Source: Earliella scabrosa
Lineage: Eukaryota; Basidiomycota; Agaricomycetes; Polyporales; Polyporaceae
Assembly (NCBI GenBank): GCA_022605405.1
Contig: JABYQQ010000018.1
Span: forward strand, 496,001-560,000
DNA length: 64,000 nucleotides
Direction: 5' to 3'
Positions 1 to 12,821 of the stretch are shown in pieces; positions within the stretch are counted from its first letter, which is position 1; every line of letters starts with the position of its first letter. Made by a program: the position numbers and the translations under genes. The notes under the pieces were generated by a model. The model made no database searches. It saw only the letters and a list, made by a program, of their open reading frames with translations, and was not told where the DNA came from.

Positions 1-3000
1 GGAAGTTGCGGTGTTGAACTAGAGATGCATAACAGCACGTATACGAGTTACCTCGGTGTGATGGCGCGAGACATCTGTTCTTCTTTGACACTCGTCGCAA
101 CCCCGCGTCCGGTGAGCAGACTGTGCCATAGGTCTTCCGCTGATAATCACCCTCGATACTCGTTTATACCAGACGAGGTCATGATGTAGATCAACGGAGG
201 AGGCCTAGGTCCCGGATGCTCATCCTCCAAGGGGCTACTCATGTAACTAGGTATGTGTGCGATGTGAACATACTCGCTGGTGGCACTGTTTGATTGTATG
301 CCACATAGGATCTTGTAGCATCGACATCAATAACATCTCAAGCAACGGGACCGTCTGGTACCCGGACTCCTGGAACGCAGGGACTAACATCTTCTTCCCG
401 GAGCAACCGTCAGTACCCAACATCGCTGTTCGCTGCCATGTGGCACCACTGATCCACCGACTGATGCTCGTACACAGACTTTGAGGAGACAATCGAGACA
501 GACGAGACGACGGAGGACGCGGCGCAGAACGTCCATGCGTCATGGACGATCTTTGAGACGTTCTGTGATCTCAAATGCCGTCCTCTGCACTTGGCTGGGC
601 GATCCTACGGTGTACGTGTCCTACAACATACATTGCATTCTCAGGGCTTCATGGATTGGACTCCTCGCAGGGACGTTATCTGCCCGCATTCGCGAGCTGC
701 ATCTACGACCAAACCCAGATCGCGTAAGCAGGAGACGCTCAATTTCTTCCGCGTCCTGATTGGCAACGGCATTGTCGACATCGCAACGTGAGCGTGTTTG
801 GCACCTCCATAGCTCGATAGTTGCGCTCAAACCCAAATCCGGCTTCCAGCACCTATCAGGGGCACCACGAAGTCTAGTGCGGACCAACCACGCTCGACGT
901 GCTGTTTCAGAAGATCAGCACCTGCGTCCGCATGAAGACCGCGATTCGTATTCGAACCAGTTCCATCCCGAGCATCGTGCGCCGGACTTCCCCCCTCCTG
1001 CGCTCTTGCGCTCAACAGCTTCCACGATGCCAGAAGCGCTGCAAGAAATCAACCGGAGAGCTGCAAATAGCGTCTGCCAGGACCCGGTGAGCGGCGCGTT
1101 AGAGCACAGTGGTACGTCGCGGGCGCCCACCCCATTTTTCGCCATCCTTTGCCGTCCGCGTCCACTCCCGACTGACCCGCGCCCCACCCCGCACGTAGGC
1201 CGCAACATCTACCACGTTACCAAGGTGAAGTGATTCTACAGTTGATTCCAGACGCGCGTCCACCGCACCTGCTAACCTCCCGCCCACTCGCCCCAACAGG
1301 ACTGCCTCGGCGACCTCTGCTACCTCGAAGTCAGCATACCTCGACAACCCCTCAAGCGCGCGCTGCTCGTCGTCTCCTCCGCCGTCCCAGTCTTCAGCTC
1401 GTGCGCGCCCGCGGCGTTCAACGCGCGGCTCTACAAGTAATCGATGCTATCGCATCACTGCGTCGCGGGCCCGCTCGAGCACGGCGTGCGGACCCTGCTC
1501 TACTCGTGCACGTACGACTGGCATTGTAGCTGGTACGCGACGAAGCTCTGGCTCGGCAAGTTCGAGTGTATGGGCACGGAGGCGTTCCGCGTGCGTTACG
1601 CGAGTAACGCGTGGGCGGGGAGAGGGCGGGCGAGGTGACGAGCCGCTCACGTTTGCCGGTTGCGACTGTGTGCGGTGCGGGGCACTTGATGAGTATTTCT
1701 TTCGCTGCTTCCTCCTTTTTCTCTGAGGCTGATCTGGCGTTTGGGTTCGCGGTTTAAACGTCCCGCACGACGTGGAGGCGCTGGCGACGGTCCCGCGCAG
1801 CCTCGCGCGGCGCGAGCTATCAACCTACTGGAGCAGGCAGGCATGTGTGGCTCAATCATTCGGCTCGCGGGGGGTCGAAGGCTCGGCAGGGTGCGTTAGT
1901 CCGGACATGTCAGGCATGGGCTATTGCAACGGCTCATAAGCGGCTTACAGAAGGCAGAAAGGAGAAGGAGAAGAGTCAAGGTGGTGTATTATCTCCGGAC
2001 ATTTCACGACGCTGCGCGAGCGACGTTGTATAGTTCCCCGTGCTCGTTCTGAACCTTGTTGGAATGTCTGCGCCGGAACAAGGTACGTATTGTGGACTAA
2101 ACCCTAACCCTTTCCATCCATCCCGATTACTCTAAGTTTCATTCTTACTGCGGCGTGCTTCTCGCATTCCAGTGTTCTAGCACCCTACTCAAACACACAT
2201 TGTTGCATTCTGCCCAAAGGTCGCCGACGATCGTCGATACGAAAGTACTAGGCCGTACTACATCGCGCTGCGTTCAGTACCAAACGTCATCCTGGTGTTA
2301 CCGAATATCCGATGGCGCCGTGCCTGTAAGGCAGTTCGTCCGGGGCGCTCTGGTGGACGGTCATTGCTCAGACAATCAACGTGCTGATATAAATACTCTG
2401 CTCAACAACACGCTGGCAGGGGAAACGCAGAAGAGAGTCCCCGACCTCATACCTTCCTTCAACGCCCGAGCCTCCAGCTTCAGCTCTTTCTTATCAAGCT
2501 CGGCCAATGCTCGCCCTCCAATGCTCGTCCTTCACCGATTCCATGGGCAGAAGTCGGGCAGTGTCTTACGGACGGTCGCGAGGGTCAATGGCCGGCCTCA
2601 CGATTACCGGCATTACACACCATCCACAGGACTGCGCCGCGCTGCAGCAGTCCCGCCCCATGCACTCGGGTAAGGGCGGAGAAGGCGCGCTTGCAACCTA
2701 TCACTAGAACAGATCGTAGGATAGGACATAACGTTCGTAATGGTTGATACAACAGGACTGGGAAAATACACAACAAAGAAAGTTACGCAGATATTAGACA
2801 TGCGACCACGGGTCAGACAACCGACGGTTCCGACTGCTTGTGATCGGAGATGGTGGGGACCTCCCTCAACGCACTCTCAAGGAGCGCCTCTACGTGTTGT
2901 TCATGCCAATGGCATGAGAGTTCGGCGGTAGCAATGCTCAACACTGCCTCCCAAAACGCCGTCGCATGACGGAATTCAAGGGCGTAACGAAGATCGCCTT

Positions 3001-5724
3001 GCGAGACGACAACCGAGGAGTGCATCTAAGGACAGTCATGTGTTAGAACCACGATAGAGGTGGCATTCATGCAAATGAACTAACCTGAATGAACTCCAAG
3101 CTCACGAGTTTGTCAGGAAGCATAGTCTTGAATAAGACTACGGGCGGGTTGGGCATGCGACCGCCAAGGAGACCGCATACTAGCAGAGCATCTACAGACC
3201 GATGAGGATCTAAGCAATCATAGGACAGTAATGCGTCAACGTACGCAAGCCCGGGCCGCATTCAACGATAGACAAATGGACATCAGTCCCCTTATCTAGG
3301 ACCTCTTTCCCGTCGCACAGGAGGACCTTGCACGTAATACCGACGTCGTTGAAAAGTATCATCGGGGTGCTGAACAGTGATCAGAGCTGAGCATGATGAG
3401 GTAAATCAGGGACAGTACTCACTCACGGAGTGCGGGCATGGTGTGAGGTCGGGAGGGGAGCGACTTTGCCCGGGTCCAGCGGAGTTGCGGTATAAGTGGA
3501 GGGAGGAACAAAGGCCTGAGGGCACGCGGGCGAGCACGCGGGTCAGGACGCGGCTGGCGCCGCGTGATCTGTTGAGTGCTCCTCCTCGCATGGGTTCTAC
3601 TTCTACTTTGATAACAGGCGCATCTACTAGAGCACCGGCCGAAGACGAATGTAATTAGTAGAGCCGGAAAGGGTATAGTGCGGACGGACGGGATCGATAC
3701 AACAAGTCTGACCTTGTGCGAAGTCACTTTTCTGGGACAATGTCGGATGGGAAACCGCGCGCAATGAAGGCAGTGAGTGGGGGGAGGTCGACGCAAGAGC
3801 AAGTCCAGACTCAAGCGGGCTCGAAGTTTGAGTTACGAGCCGCGCGCGGCGCCACGTGGCAAAGGCGCGTGCCGTCTGGCACGACAACGCGCGAACTCGA
3901 ACTCGAACTCGAACTCTATTTACTTGCTTTACTACTACTAGCGTTGGCACCTCGCGGAAGGACGTATCGGAAGGCGCAAGGTGAGTAATTGTTATGCTTA
4001 CCACAAGCACTCTGTAGGGCACGGTCGGTCCACCTTCCCCGGACCATCGTGGTTTGCATGACTGCTTGCCCGAACCAACTGCGATTCGGGCAGTAGGATG
4101 CTGACGAGAAAACTGACACCGGTCAGCCTTCAGCTTCACTTCCGCAAAGCGACCGAACACTTTCTCATCAGCCGTCAAGTATATGCCAGCACATTGCGGT
4201 CGACGGCGCCCGACAGCTAGAGGTTCTGTGAGCTCGAGTGCAAGGAAGAGTACTTCAACTCATGTTGGATAGGACGTATACAGCTAACATGTGAGTTGCT
4301 CCCGATCCCCGCATCAAGCTCCAGCTGATGCAAGTGCTTACGTTGGGCTCGCTATTCGCGCACCGCAAGTGCAAGACTGCGCGGAGGGGCGCCTGCATGA
4401 TTATGGTTCGGAGACCGTCCGGTGCGTGTCCGTACCCTATCACTTCACCTTACCTCCTTACCTGCCAAACCGCGTGTCAGGTTTGTTCACAACGGACCCT
4501 GCTTTAGCCACTCGCGTGTCATACTTGCCTCCAGTCGACAAGTCCCACAGCAACTCTACTAATACCCTCCCATCCAGAGTCCATGCTGACAATCAGAGGC
4601 GTCGCATCTCCTTTGAAACGCCGCGTCATGCAGGCTTCTTGCACTCCGTCGTCGACAGCTACGACATATTGCACATTGTGCACGAGCGACTCGGCCACCA
4701 CGACTCGAGCTCCGCCCCGACCACGGCTCTCTTGAATATGGGTACCACGACTACCTACTTGTCAGGCTCACAACCACCTGGCCGCGACGCGTTGAGCTTG
4801 TCCACAACATTTCGTACCCCCCCCCTCCCGCGAGGAGCACTCGAGCACGGACACAAACTCGGTCGCGACCTTGAGCTTGACACCAGTTCCCCCGCGGCGT
4901 CTTGCCCGCCCATGGCCAGAGCTTCTATACGACGATCAAGGCTGTCTCAGGCAAGTCCCTTTCGTGTTCTCTCGCTCTATTCAACAATATTCATTCAGGA
5001 GATGCGTGACCCCAGGTAGTCTCCACTTCCGCTGCCGGATGTCGCTCATACCGGCCCATAACAGTCCATAACAGTCGTGGATTGCGGGTGTCATACCAGT
5101 CAGTTCTTGTGAGTCTTCACTCCCAATGAGAAACATTCCTGATTTCTCATGTGTTTCGTTCGTCGGAGCAGTTGATTGTCGACCTTGGGATACCTCTCGA
5201 CCGTTCGCTGGGGTAGGTACGATCGAGCCCCATGGGTCCCATTCTAAACTATTGCTAGCTCTACGAGGGTCCATGAGTGACTCCATGCATCACCTCTGTA
5301 CATGTCTACCCAATCTCATGGCTACATCTACATACTGGGCGAGACAGTGCTTGTGCGCCGCTACGATTGAGTTGGAGTAGGGTCCATCGCTAGCAGGTCG
5401 CGAGGCTAGCGATATGTTGCATCGTAGCCTGACGATGATGTAGCTATCCCAGAGCTATCCTGCCGGCCTTCGATAATCCATTGATGCTACAGCTCAGTCC
5501 GTACGGTTTCTTGCGGGACTGTCCCAACGAGCGCTTCCCAGTTGATCGCAGTTGATTTCGCTCTGCCAGTTTTCTCTGCAGTATCCGACCTCAGCTCTCG
5601 CACGCGCTGACCACTGGACCAAACCTCCATAATTTTGCTCTCATCTCTGCCATGTACGTAGTCAGCCATCTCACCTCCGAATATCGTTGCTCACTGGGGG
5701 GTCAATGTCCAGTTCGTCCTTCGA
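1..5724. other. Gene-poor flank with no supportable gene
   Basis: No reading frame here joins into a convincing spliced gene. Short open stretches exist on both strands, for example about 1230-1640 (+) and 4291-5019 (+, 242 codons), but they lack recognisable motifs and consistent splice phases. They may be eroded mobile-element or gene remnants. A two-unit CCCTAA-type motif lies at about 2098-2113 and a 6-bp microsatellite at 3892-3916. Confidence 0.5.
3892..3916. repeat. (CGAACT)n microsatellite
   Basis: Four tandem copies of a 6-bp unit CGAACT plus one base, read directly from the sequence. It lies in a gene-poor stretch, so no coding effect is visible. Confidence 0.9.
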
Positions 5725-8618
5725 ATGCACGCTCAGCCCGAGTCCTTCAAATCTCCGAGCGCGATCGCTCATGTGTCCAGATCTACCGTACAGAGGAGCC
5801 TAGCTGAAGACAGAATACGACGGGCGGCTCAATGCATAGACATCGAGGCACAAATCCGTCAGATCGAAGATGACACAGAGCTTTCCCCACAGTCTGCTGG
5901 TTCTACGCATACTGAACATCAAATACCTCACATCTTTTCTGCACATTCCGATCCCTCTACTGTCGCAGAGACATCTCGACTTGCGAACGACTTGTCGCAT
6001 CTATACTCGGCGTTCCTCCACAATTCCATCTCCTTCACGCTATCTGGTCGTACACTCCGCTTCCTTCACCTACCCGCAGGTCCATACGAACGCTACGAGT
6101 TAGGACTGGCAGAAGGCTACAATGCTGGTCGATGTGCACTGCACCCCTCGCACCTTTCCAATCGGCATTTTATAGCCTACCATACTTGGCTTATCGTCAC
6201 TTACGAGGCCCTTCCTCCTGTTCCAAGCGGAGCTCCGAAGCATATTGGGGACCTGCGGACGAAACTCATGGCGGGACTCTTGGAGGAGATCCAGCGTCTC
6301 GAGGATTTGAAGGAGCTAGAATGGGAAGCCCAGCAGCACCTTCGTCCTCTTGTAGCAGACAATGATGGCTTCTGCGAGATCGATACCTGTGAGTTATATC
6401 TCACTGTCGACTTTGACGCCTCTGACAGCCCACTTAGCGCGATTCTTCTCGTTTCAATCGGCCACTTGGAGTCCCGCACTGGCTCCCCTCTACGCCCAAG
6501 CACTCTTGGCCGCGACGATGAACGTCTTGTATCGACTGCCAGGACGAGCGACGCGGATCCTCCTGGCAGGCATGCGTGATACCTTACATCTTACCCTCGT
6601 ATACGCTCGTGGATCACACGGACTAACAGACCAGGATCAACGCATTCTCCGGTTCCTTGCTCGCGACCCACGTACCGTTCTCGCGGCATTCGATCTCGAT
6701 CCCTCGGTCCGGGAGTTCATCTGCTGTCCATCTTGCTATGCTATCTACCCTATGTCCGACTCCGCTCCCCGGCTCTGTACCTATGCCCCTACCAAGACAA
6801 GCCAGCCATGCAACGCCAAGCTATGGCGAAAGCGGATGATCCGAGGGAGATTGATGGAATTTCCTGTGCGCAAGTACCTACATCAATCACTGCGACACTG
6901 GCTCGGACGAATGTTGTCTCGGAAGGAGATCGAGGAATGGTTGCAGCTTCCCCGCGCCGGTCGGCCAAACGATCCGATGAGGGACGTGTTCGACGGTCTG
7001 GCGCTTCAACGATTCACCCTTCCTGGCGAGGATCACCCTTTCCTGCAGGCTCCCGGCGACGAGTTACGTCTAGTCTTCAGCTTATCCGTGGATGGCTTCA
7101 ATCCATACCAGATGAAGGCTGCAGGAAAGTCTGTGTCCAGTACGGCAATCTCTATGGTCTGTCTCAACCTTCCCCCTCACCTTCGGTACCGTCCGGAGAA
7201 CATGTATCTTGTCGGTGTCATCCCGGGTCCATCCAAGCCATCCACCGTTGAGATCAACCACTTCCTTGCCGTGCTCGTTGACGAGCTCCTATTGTTCTGG
7301 ACACCAGGCGTCCGATACACGAGAACCGCGCTCCATGCCTTGGGCCGCATGGTCCGGCTGGCCGTGATCCCTTTGGTATGTGATCTGGTGGGCGCACGAC
7401 AGGTCGCCGGTGTTGGTCCTCACGGTCACAATCACATGCTGTGTACATGTTGTACACTAAGCCAAGACGATGTTGAAGACACTCGTCCAGGGAAACCTCG
7501 CAGCCTGGAGGCTCATCTTGCGGACGCCAAAGCGTGGCGCGATGCGAAGTCGACGTACGAACGGGAGAAGCTTTTCAAGTCCAACGGTATCCGATGGACC
7601 GAGCTCCTAAGGCTTGGTTATTGGAACCCTATCCTGTACGTCGTCATTGATTCCATGCACGACATCTATCTCGGCCTCCTACAACGCCATATCCGCGACT
7701 TCTGGGGTATCCATACAAAGTTAGACGATGGGGACGCATCGGGGCGAGATTCCGTGAAAGCTCCGCCTCGTCCGTCGCGAAGTGTCATGGACACTGGCTT
7801 GGATTGTCTTCTTCACGGCTCAGATGTCGACCTCGAAGCTTGCGGCAGACCGGTCCTGTACTACCTGTGCATGGAGCGTAATCTCAGGCACGCAGGTACC
7901 ACGCGTATGTTGACCCGCAATCTGGTGATCTGGGTAGGTACAGCACCATGTGACTGCTATGTCCATTGCTCACGGGCTCGTACCAGCGCAAGAAAGAAGG
8001 CCTTCCGCAGCCAAGAGATAGCACGCACATCCTCCCGACTGCTGAACCCAAGGTCCCAATCCAACGCGCAACAGTCCCAGCAAAGCTAGTTGGGTCTGGT
8101 GCACTCATGTTGGAAAGGGCACGAACGTCAACTGGCCTTGCCCAGAGAGGCCTAGCTGTGTTGCGGACAATGTGCAAGCTCCGTCAACTGTCTGCCGATG
8201 GGACACGTGCAATCTTGGCGTATCGACTATGGGCATGGGTCCGTCACCGTTGGGATACCCGAGAAGCGTAATCTCACATTTAGTTTCAGCGTGAAGACCG
8301 TATCTCGAAAGGGCTTTCCCTAGAGCCTGATGCGCAGTTCCCATCTCCCACCCAGCCGGGTTCCCCCGAGTCTCCGCGATCATCTACTGTCGATGATCCC
8401 GTCTTGCCTCGATTATTCACCTTCGTTTCGCCGATCACGCCGGAAACCATGACTGCCGAGGTACGAGCATCGTCTTCGTCATGTGAGCGAACACAACGCT
8501 GACACGACAGATATATAGAGCGCAGCTCACCTCCTCGTAGCCGCTCCAGACGATGGATTAGGTGAAATCGACAACCAGACTAGGTCCCAAGACGATGGCA
8601 CAAGCATCGCCTCTGATT

Positions 8619-8626
8619 ATCAACAC
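8619..8626. repeat. Left target-site duplication of the MITE
   Basis: ATCAACAC directly before the left MITE end, identical to 9047-9054. Removing the MITE and one copy leaves exon 5 of the transposase at 132 nt, in frame. Confidence 0.92.
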
Positions 8627-9046
8627 TAGGGAAAAGCACGGGTATACCCGCGGGTTTTCGCGGGTTTTGGCTTGTAGCCCTTCCCGAGAGCTTTCGAACG
8701 GTACCAAGATCGTGCAAAACGGACCAGAATTGAGGGAGATATCTTGAAAACAATCCTGCAAGGTTTTGGAGCAAACCATCAAAAATTGTGACCTGGAGCG
8801 TGACAACAATGTCACAAGTGCCCCTCACGGGTGGTCACCCGCCATACCCGTGGCCCCCGTGACATTGTTGTCACGCTCCAGGTCACAGTTCTTGATGGTT
8901 TGCTCTGAAACTTTGTAGGATTGTTTATTCAATATCTCCCTCAATTCTGGTCCGTTTTGGATGATCCTGGTACCGTTTGGAAGCGATGCGCAAGGGCTAC
9001 AAGGATTTGGCGCTCGCTAAGCGCCTAATACCCGTGCTATTCCCTA
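8627..9046. mobile_element. hAT-like foldback MITE (420 bp)
   Basis: Non-coding element whose two arms (about 8627-8815 and 8860-9046) are inverted copies of each other with a few mismatches, so nearly the whole element can fold back. Ends read TAGGGAAAAGCACGGGTA and, inverted, TAGGGAATAGCACGGGTA. It is flanked by a perfect 8-bp direct repeat ATCAACAC, which is the duplication length typical of hAT superfamily transposition. It has no open frame of its own and would need transposase from elsewhere. It sits inside exon 5 of the Tnp2 transposase. Confidence 0.9.
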
Positions 9047-9054
9047 ATCAACAC
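9047..9054. repeat. Right target-site duplication of the MITE
   Basis: ATCAACAC directly after the right MITE end, identical to 8619-8626. Confidence 0.92.
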
Positions 9055-10590
9055 CAGGACCAACAAGGAGACTCACCGGTACGTGGAAGGGAACCTGCGC
9101 AATATGCGACTCACGCATCGTGCAGATACGTCCAGCAACCGCTGCCCTAGGCCGTCAGACGCTCGCTGAATACGTGCGCGATCGCTCTCACTTGCAAGTA
9201 CCAAGTTGGGTGAATCCTCCTCCGCTCGCCTTTGGAACCACGGAGCATGGGAAGTTGAGCGCCGACCAATGGAGAACGGTCGCTTTGATCAGCCTCCCAG
9301 TGACCCTTATACGCACTTGGGGCCTGGAGGCTGGGCGTCGATTCGATATGTTGGTGAATTTTCTCCACCTCGTCGAGGCCGTGGCTACGCTCGACCACTT
9401 CGAAGCAGATCATCGGACCATGGCTCGAGCAGACAAACTCCTACAGCAATATCTGGACGGCGTCAAGGAGCTCTACAAAGGCTCCAAGATTCAGCCCAAT
9501 CATCACGCCTCCCTCCATTTGACCATGTTTATTGCGCTATTTGGACCTGTTCACTCATGGAGAGCATTTGCCTTTGAACGTCTCAACTACATGATGCAGT
9601 CTTTGAACATCAATGGGAACTTTGGTACGTCCTTTATGGGATTCAGTCGGGGTACTTCTAGACTCAACGGCTGTAGGGGAACTCGAGATGACATTCATGA
9701 TGCAGATATCGCGAATGGCAAACCTTCGGCCCCTACTTCGAACAGAGCCTGTGCGGACAGCAATGCCCTTTTTCACCGCTGCTTACGACAGGATCGCCGA
9801 AGAGGATCGACGTGGAATACGCCTCGATGAGACACTGCGCTCTTCAGACGGCGACGCTGTTCACGTCGTTGCCTCCGCGGGCAGGAAGACCTGTCGAAAC
9901 GCGATCTTGGAAGATGCTATCTACAACGCGCTACGTGATCGACTCCGCCTAGAAGGAATCCAATCGAAGGGCGACGGGTCGGGGCGAAACATACTCGAAG
10001 CAGACTCTAAAGTTCTCTCACGGTCCGTGGTTGCCCATACGACTCTTTCCATTCGCGGAGTGCTTTACAAGTGCGAGCGGACGTCCTGCAAAGACAGCAA
10101 CATCGTATTCCGCCATCCAGCCTTCAATGAGGAGAGACCTGGGAGGATCTCTCATATATTCTCCCACAGAAGGACCAGCGTATCTGGATACGTGGAAGAA
10201 ATGTTCATCGCCGTCCGTGCCCACGAGAACCTAAACGCAGAAGATCGTTCACAGGATCCATATCGACGCTTTCCGGTGGGCGGAAATCTCTACTATGACG
10301 TTTTCGACAGAAGCGCATTTATCGTCCGGCCCGCCGACATCTTGTGTCATTTCGCGAGAACGTCCATGAAGGGGGCCGAATTCAAACGTACAGTGAGGGG
10401 ATCAGACCGCAACACCACCACACAGACGTTGCACTTCGCGAAACCTTGCGTACACGTGCTCAAGCTCGACAGAGTAGGTGTCAGATGGCACGCCTGCAGC
10501 ACGCATACTGACGGAATCTGGTAGGTCCTCCGCACCAGGGAACCGTCATTGGAGTCAGAGGGCGAAGACGAGCCGATAGCTCATAGCTGA

Positions 10591-12463
10591 GTGTTCTGGA
10601 GTATTGCTGCGAGCACAAGCACACTCTGGGCCAGATGGAACCTGTTGGTCTGCACCTCGTCTCCAATCTGCTGTATCAGCTACGTTGGCCTACACTCCCG
10701 AAGGTCATCACGGTCCTCGCATGCTACACAGTCGGTGAGTTGGTCGATTGTCATCGCTCATTCTAGATATCGTAGTGTTGTACAGATCTAAGCGACGCGC
10801 AGCCGATAACACAGTTCGACACACCCTCACTTTCAGCCTCCACCGTTTCGAAGTCGGAGTCAGCGGGACGTCGCTAACTCTATCCATGTCAGCTGTGTCG
10901 CTCTCGCCTTCAACACCAGAGCCGAACTGGGCTCAGCAACAAGTCAGTTGGCGATCCCAGACGGTGTGTCGCATTGCCTAGTCTGACATAATGACCCTTC
11001 CTGACCGCAGACATTGACCCTAGCGCGACTCTGAACGAACCGCGAGGCCTCCTAGGCAAAGATGTACGGCGTGATTCTCGGGCGAACATAGACTCTGCAA
11101 CATCCTCGGCCTGGGGCTCTCGCGCGTCTTCTTCCACACCCTCGCCAAGCTCGAACATTGCTGCTTCACCCGAACGCACTTCCGAGGACCGACGTTGCGG
11201 GCAAGGCAGCGTGCTACCTCCTCCGCTGTGGGACATCAATCTCCACTGGAGACCGCAGTTGGTTGTGTTGTAGCGCGGCGTACATTGGTGGCGAGTGCGG
11301 GGAGAGACCTGACGGGCTCTGCAAGATGAACACAATCGGAGACAGGCTGGAGACGAGCCGGAAGTGGATGTCGCTGAAGAAGCGATTGGTCGGGTCAATA
11401 CTCGTGGATTTCGAGCGATCCTCATTCCGTTGTATGGACTCACTTGTCATTTGTTATTCAGCGCGTCTCGGCGTACACCGTGACACGACCCGGTGCGCGG
11501 TAACCTGGGTACTCGAGACTCGAACAACCGGGCACGGGCAAGTGCTGAGGTGATGGGCGGATCGCGCGAGTCCGAGCCTTGAGTGCGGGCTGAGGATTGG
11601 GCCAGCCTTGCCTGCGAGTCGGAACGTTGAGCGCGACTTCAGTTTTCATCCTGGTACGACGAACTCTGCATGTAGGAATACAAGGAGCGGGAAAGTCGTT
11701 GAAAAAGGAAGAATCGAGGAGTACACATTGAGGCCTCAGGCATTAGGCTCGTGGGAGATGATGAGCGCGCCGACAACTGTGCGCGAGGGTTGGGGTGTGT
11801 CGACCGACGACAGCACTAGTACTATGTAGTGTGGATGACAACAGATGACAACCTGCCCCGACCTCGAATTCGGAGCCACAATCACAACACAGCCAATCAC
11901 ATCGGGGATTACCGGCATGATGTTACCTGGCGTCATGCGTCGGCCAACTGCACCCGAAGCACTCCCGCTTGTCCAGGCTTGTCCCGCTTGTCTTCCCTGC
12001 CCTATGCGCGTACGTCTGCACAACAGGTGCTATGAGCACCGTCAACACTTGCAGGAAGATGCAAGAGACGTAGGCGCGGAGGGCCAGACGTTGCACACTG
12101 TATTCATTCTTGCCGCGTGGAGCATGCTGAGCAGGGGATGTGGGATGTTGATCCAGGTTAGTATAACACTGCTCTCTTCCCGTCGTTGCGTGCTGCACGT
12201 TCAAGCTTAACCACGGACCGTATCGCTTCAAAGCTTGCGCTCGCATCTCGCAGACGACGTGCCCTCAAAGGAGGTCCGTGCGTTCGTCATGGACACTGCG
12301 TCATTGACACGACAGCGTACTGACACAGCGTCCCAGACCCGTCCACCAGGCAGCACAACGGCAGCGCTCGTACTGGTCACGCTAGTAAGCACCAACCGCC
12401 GTGACATCTCCTTGCAAACCCGCAGCTCATCGCATCGTGCTGTCGGTCCGGCTATAGTCTGCT
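10591..12463. other. Transposon-proximal region, no supportable gene
   Basis: Follows the transposase stop. An open plus-strand stretch near 11015-11275, preceded by an intron-like GTGTGT..CGCAG segment, could be part of a gene, but no start, family motif or complete set of exons could be assembled. The right end of the Tnp2 element probably lies here and was not identified. Confidence 0.4.
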
Positions 12464-12471
12464 TTTATAAA
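12464..12471 (+). promoter_or_regulatory. TATA box (TTTATAAA)
   Basis: TTTATAAA about 50 bp before the ATG at 12522 of the small spliced gene, a sensible core-promoter spacing. Confidence 0.45.
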
Positions 12472-12521
12472 TGAGGGGCACGTCGTGTCTCCAGCACAGT
12501 CCCGAGCCGCTATTCTCAGTC

Positions 12522-12821
12522 ATGTCTCCCGCCAGGTGCGCGCAGGTGTCTTCATTAGTCACTTTGGTCTGTAACTCGCTACTCACACTTCTCTGCAGGA
12601 GTAGCATGAGTCCGTACTCTGACCTACGAGCTGCCGTGTATCTGCCACGGGCTCTTCAATTCGACCGAGTCCTCGAGCCGCCGCCGGACTCTTGTTCGTC
12701 CGAGTCGGAGATGATGCTGCCTCCACCCTGGCTCAACTCAGCCTCCCGGATGATCACGGTGAGCTATCCTGTCTCAGAATGTATACATAAGTCGTGACTC
12801 TGATTCCAGCAAATCCTCTGA
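12522..12821 (+). CDS. Possible small three-exon gene, 61 residues, unknown
   Basis: Exons 12522-12535, 12599-12758 and 12810-12821 join in phase through two introns with good ends (GTGCGC..CTGCAG, 63 bp; GTGAGC..TTCCAG, 51 bp). The product starts MSPARSSMSPYSDL, has a Pro/Ser/acidic middle and ends RMITQIL. It has no CaaX box, signal peptide or family motif, so no function is proposed. An in-frame ATG at 12471 would add 17 residues but overlaps the TATA box. Support is only the splice signals, the phase match and the upstream TATA. It could be chance or a remnant of a larger gene. Confidence 0.35.

Larger units (their letters stand above)
5725..10590 (+). pseudogene. Tnp2-type (CACTA-like) transposase gene, split by a MITE
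   Basis: Transposase of the Tnp2 family common in Agaricomycete DNA transposons. Exons: 5725-6388, 6429-7933, 7987-8238, 8290-8460, 8519-8626 + 9055-9078 (one exon, interrupted), 9126-9624, 9677-10473, 10525-10590. All splice phases close, giving 1361 codons without a stop once the insertion is removed. Recognisable blocks are a Cys pair (ICCPSC), SVDGFNPYQMK, a Cys/His block ending HNHMLCTCC, and SMHDIYLGLLQRHIRDFWG; the C-terminus is acidic. The start chosen is the first ATG of the open frame. Terminal inverted repeats of the parent transposon were not found, so element ends are unknown. As it stands a 428-bp insertion breaks exon 5, so the gene should not make full-length transposase. Family call is strong; the exact start is uncertain. 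Confidence 0.85.

Noticed and set aside
2098..2113. CCCTAA-like telomere repeat
   Set aside because: Only about two units, with no array and ordinary sequence on both sides; not a telomere or a meaningful interstitial array.
4291..5019. 242-codon plus-strand open frame
   Set aside because: No family motif, no upstream promoter or intron signals, and composition like neighbouring non-coding DNA.
10593..10622. VLEYCCEHKH, resembling the SKP1 motif VLEYCEHH
   Set aside because: The match stops at ten residues; the following frame shows none of the SKP1 core and the preceding frame is closed.
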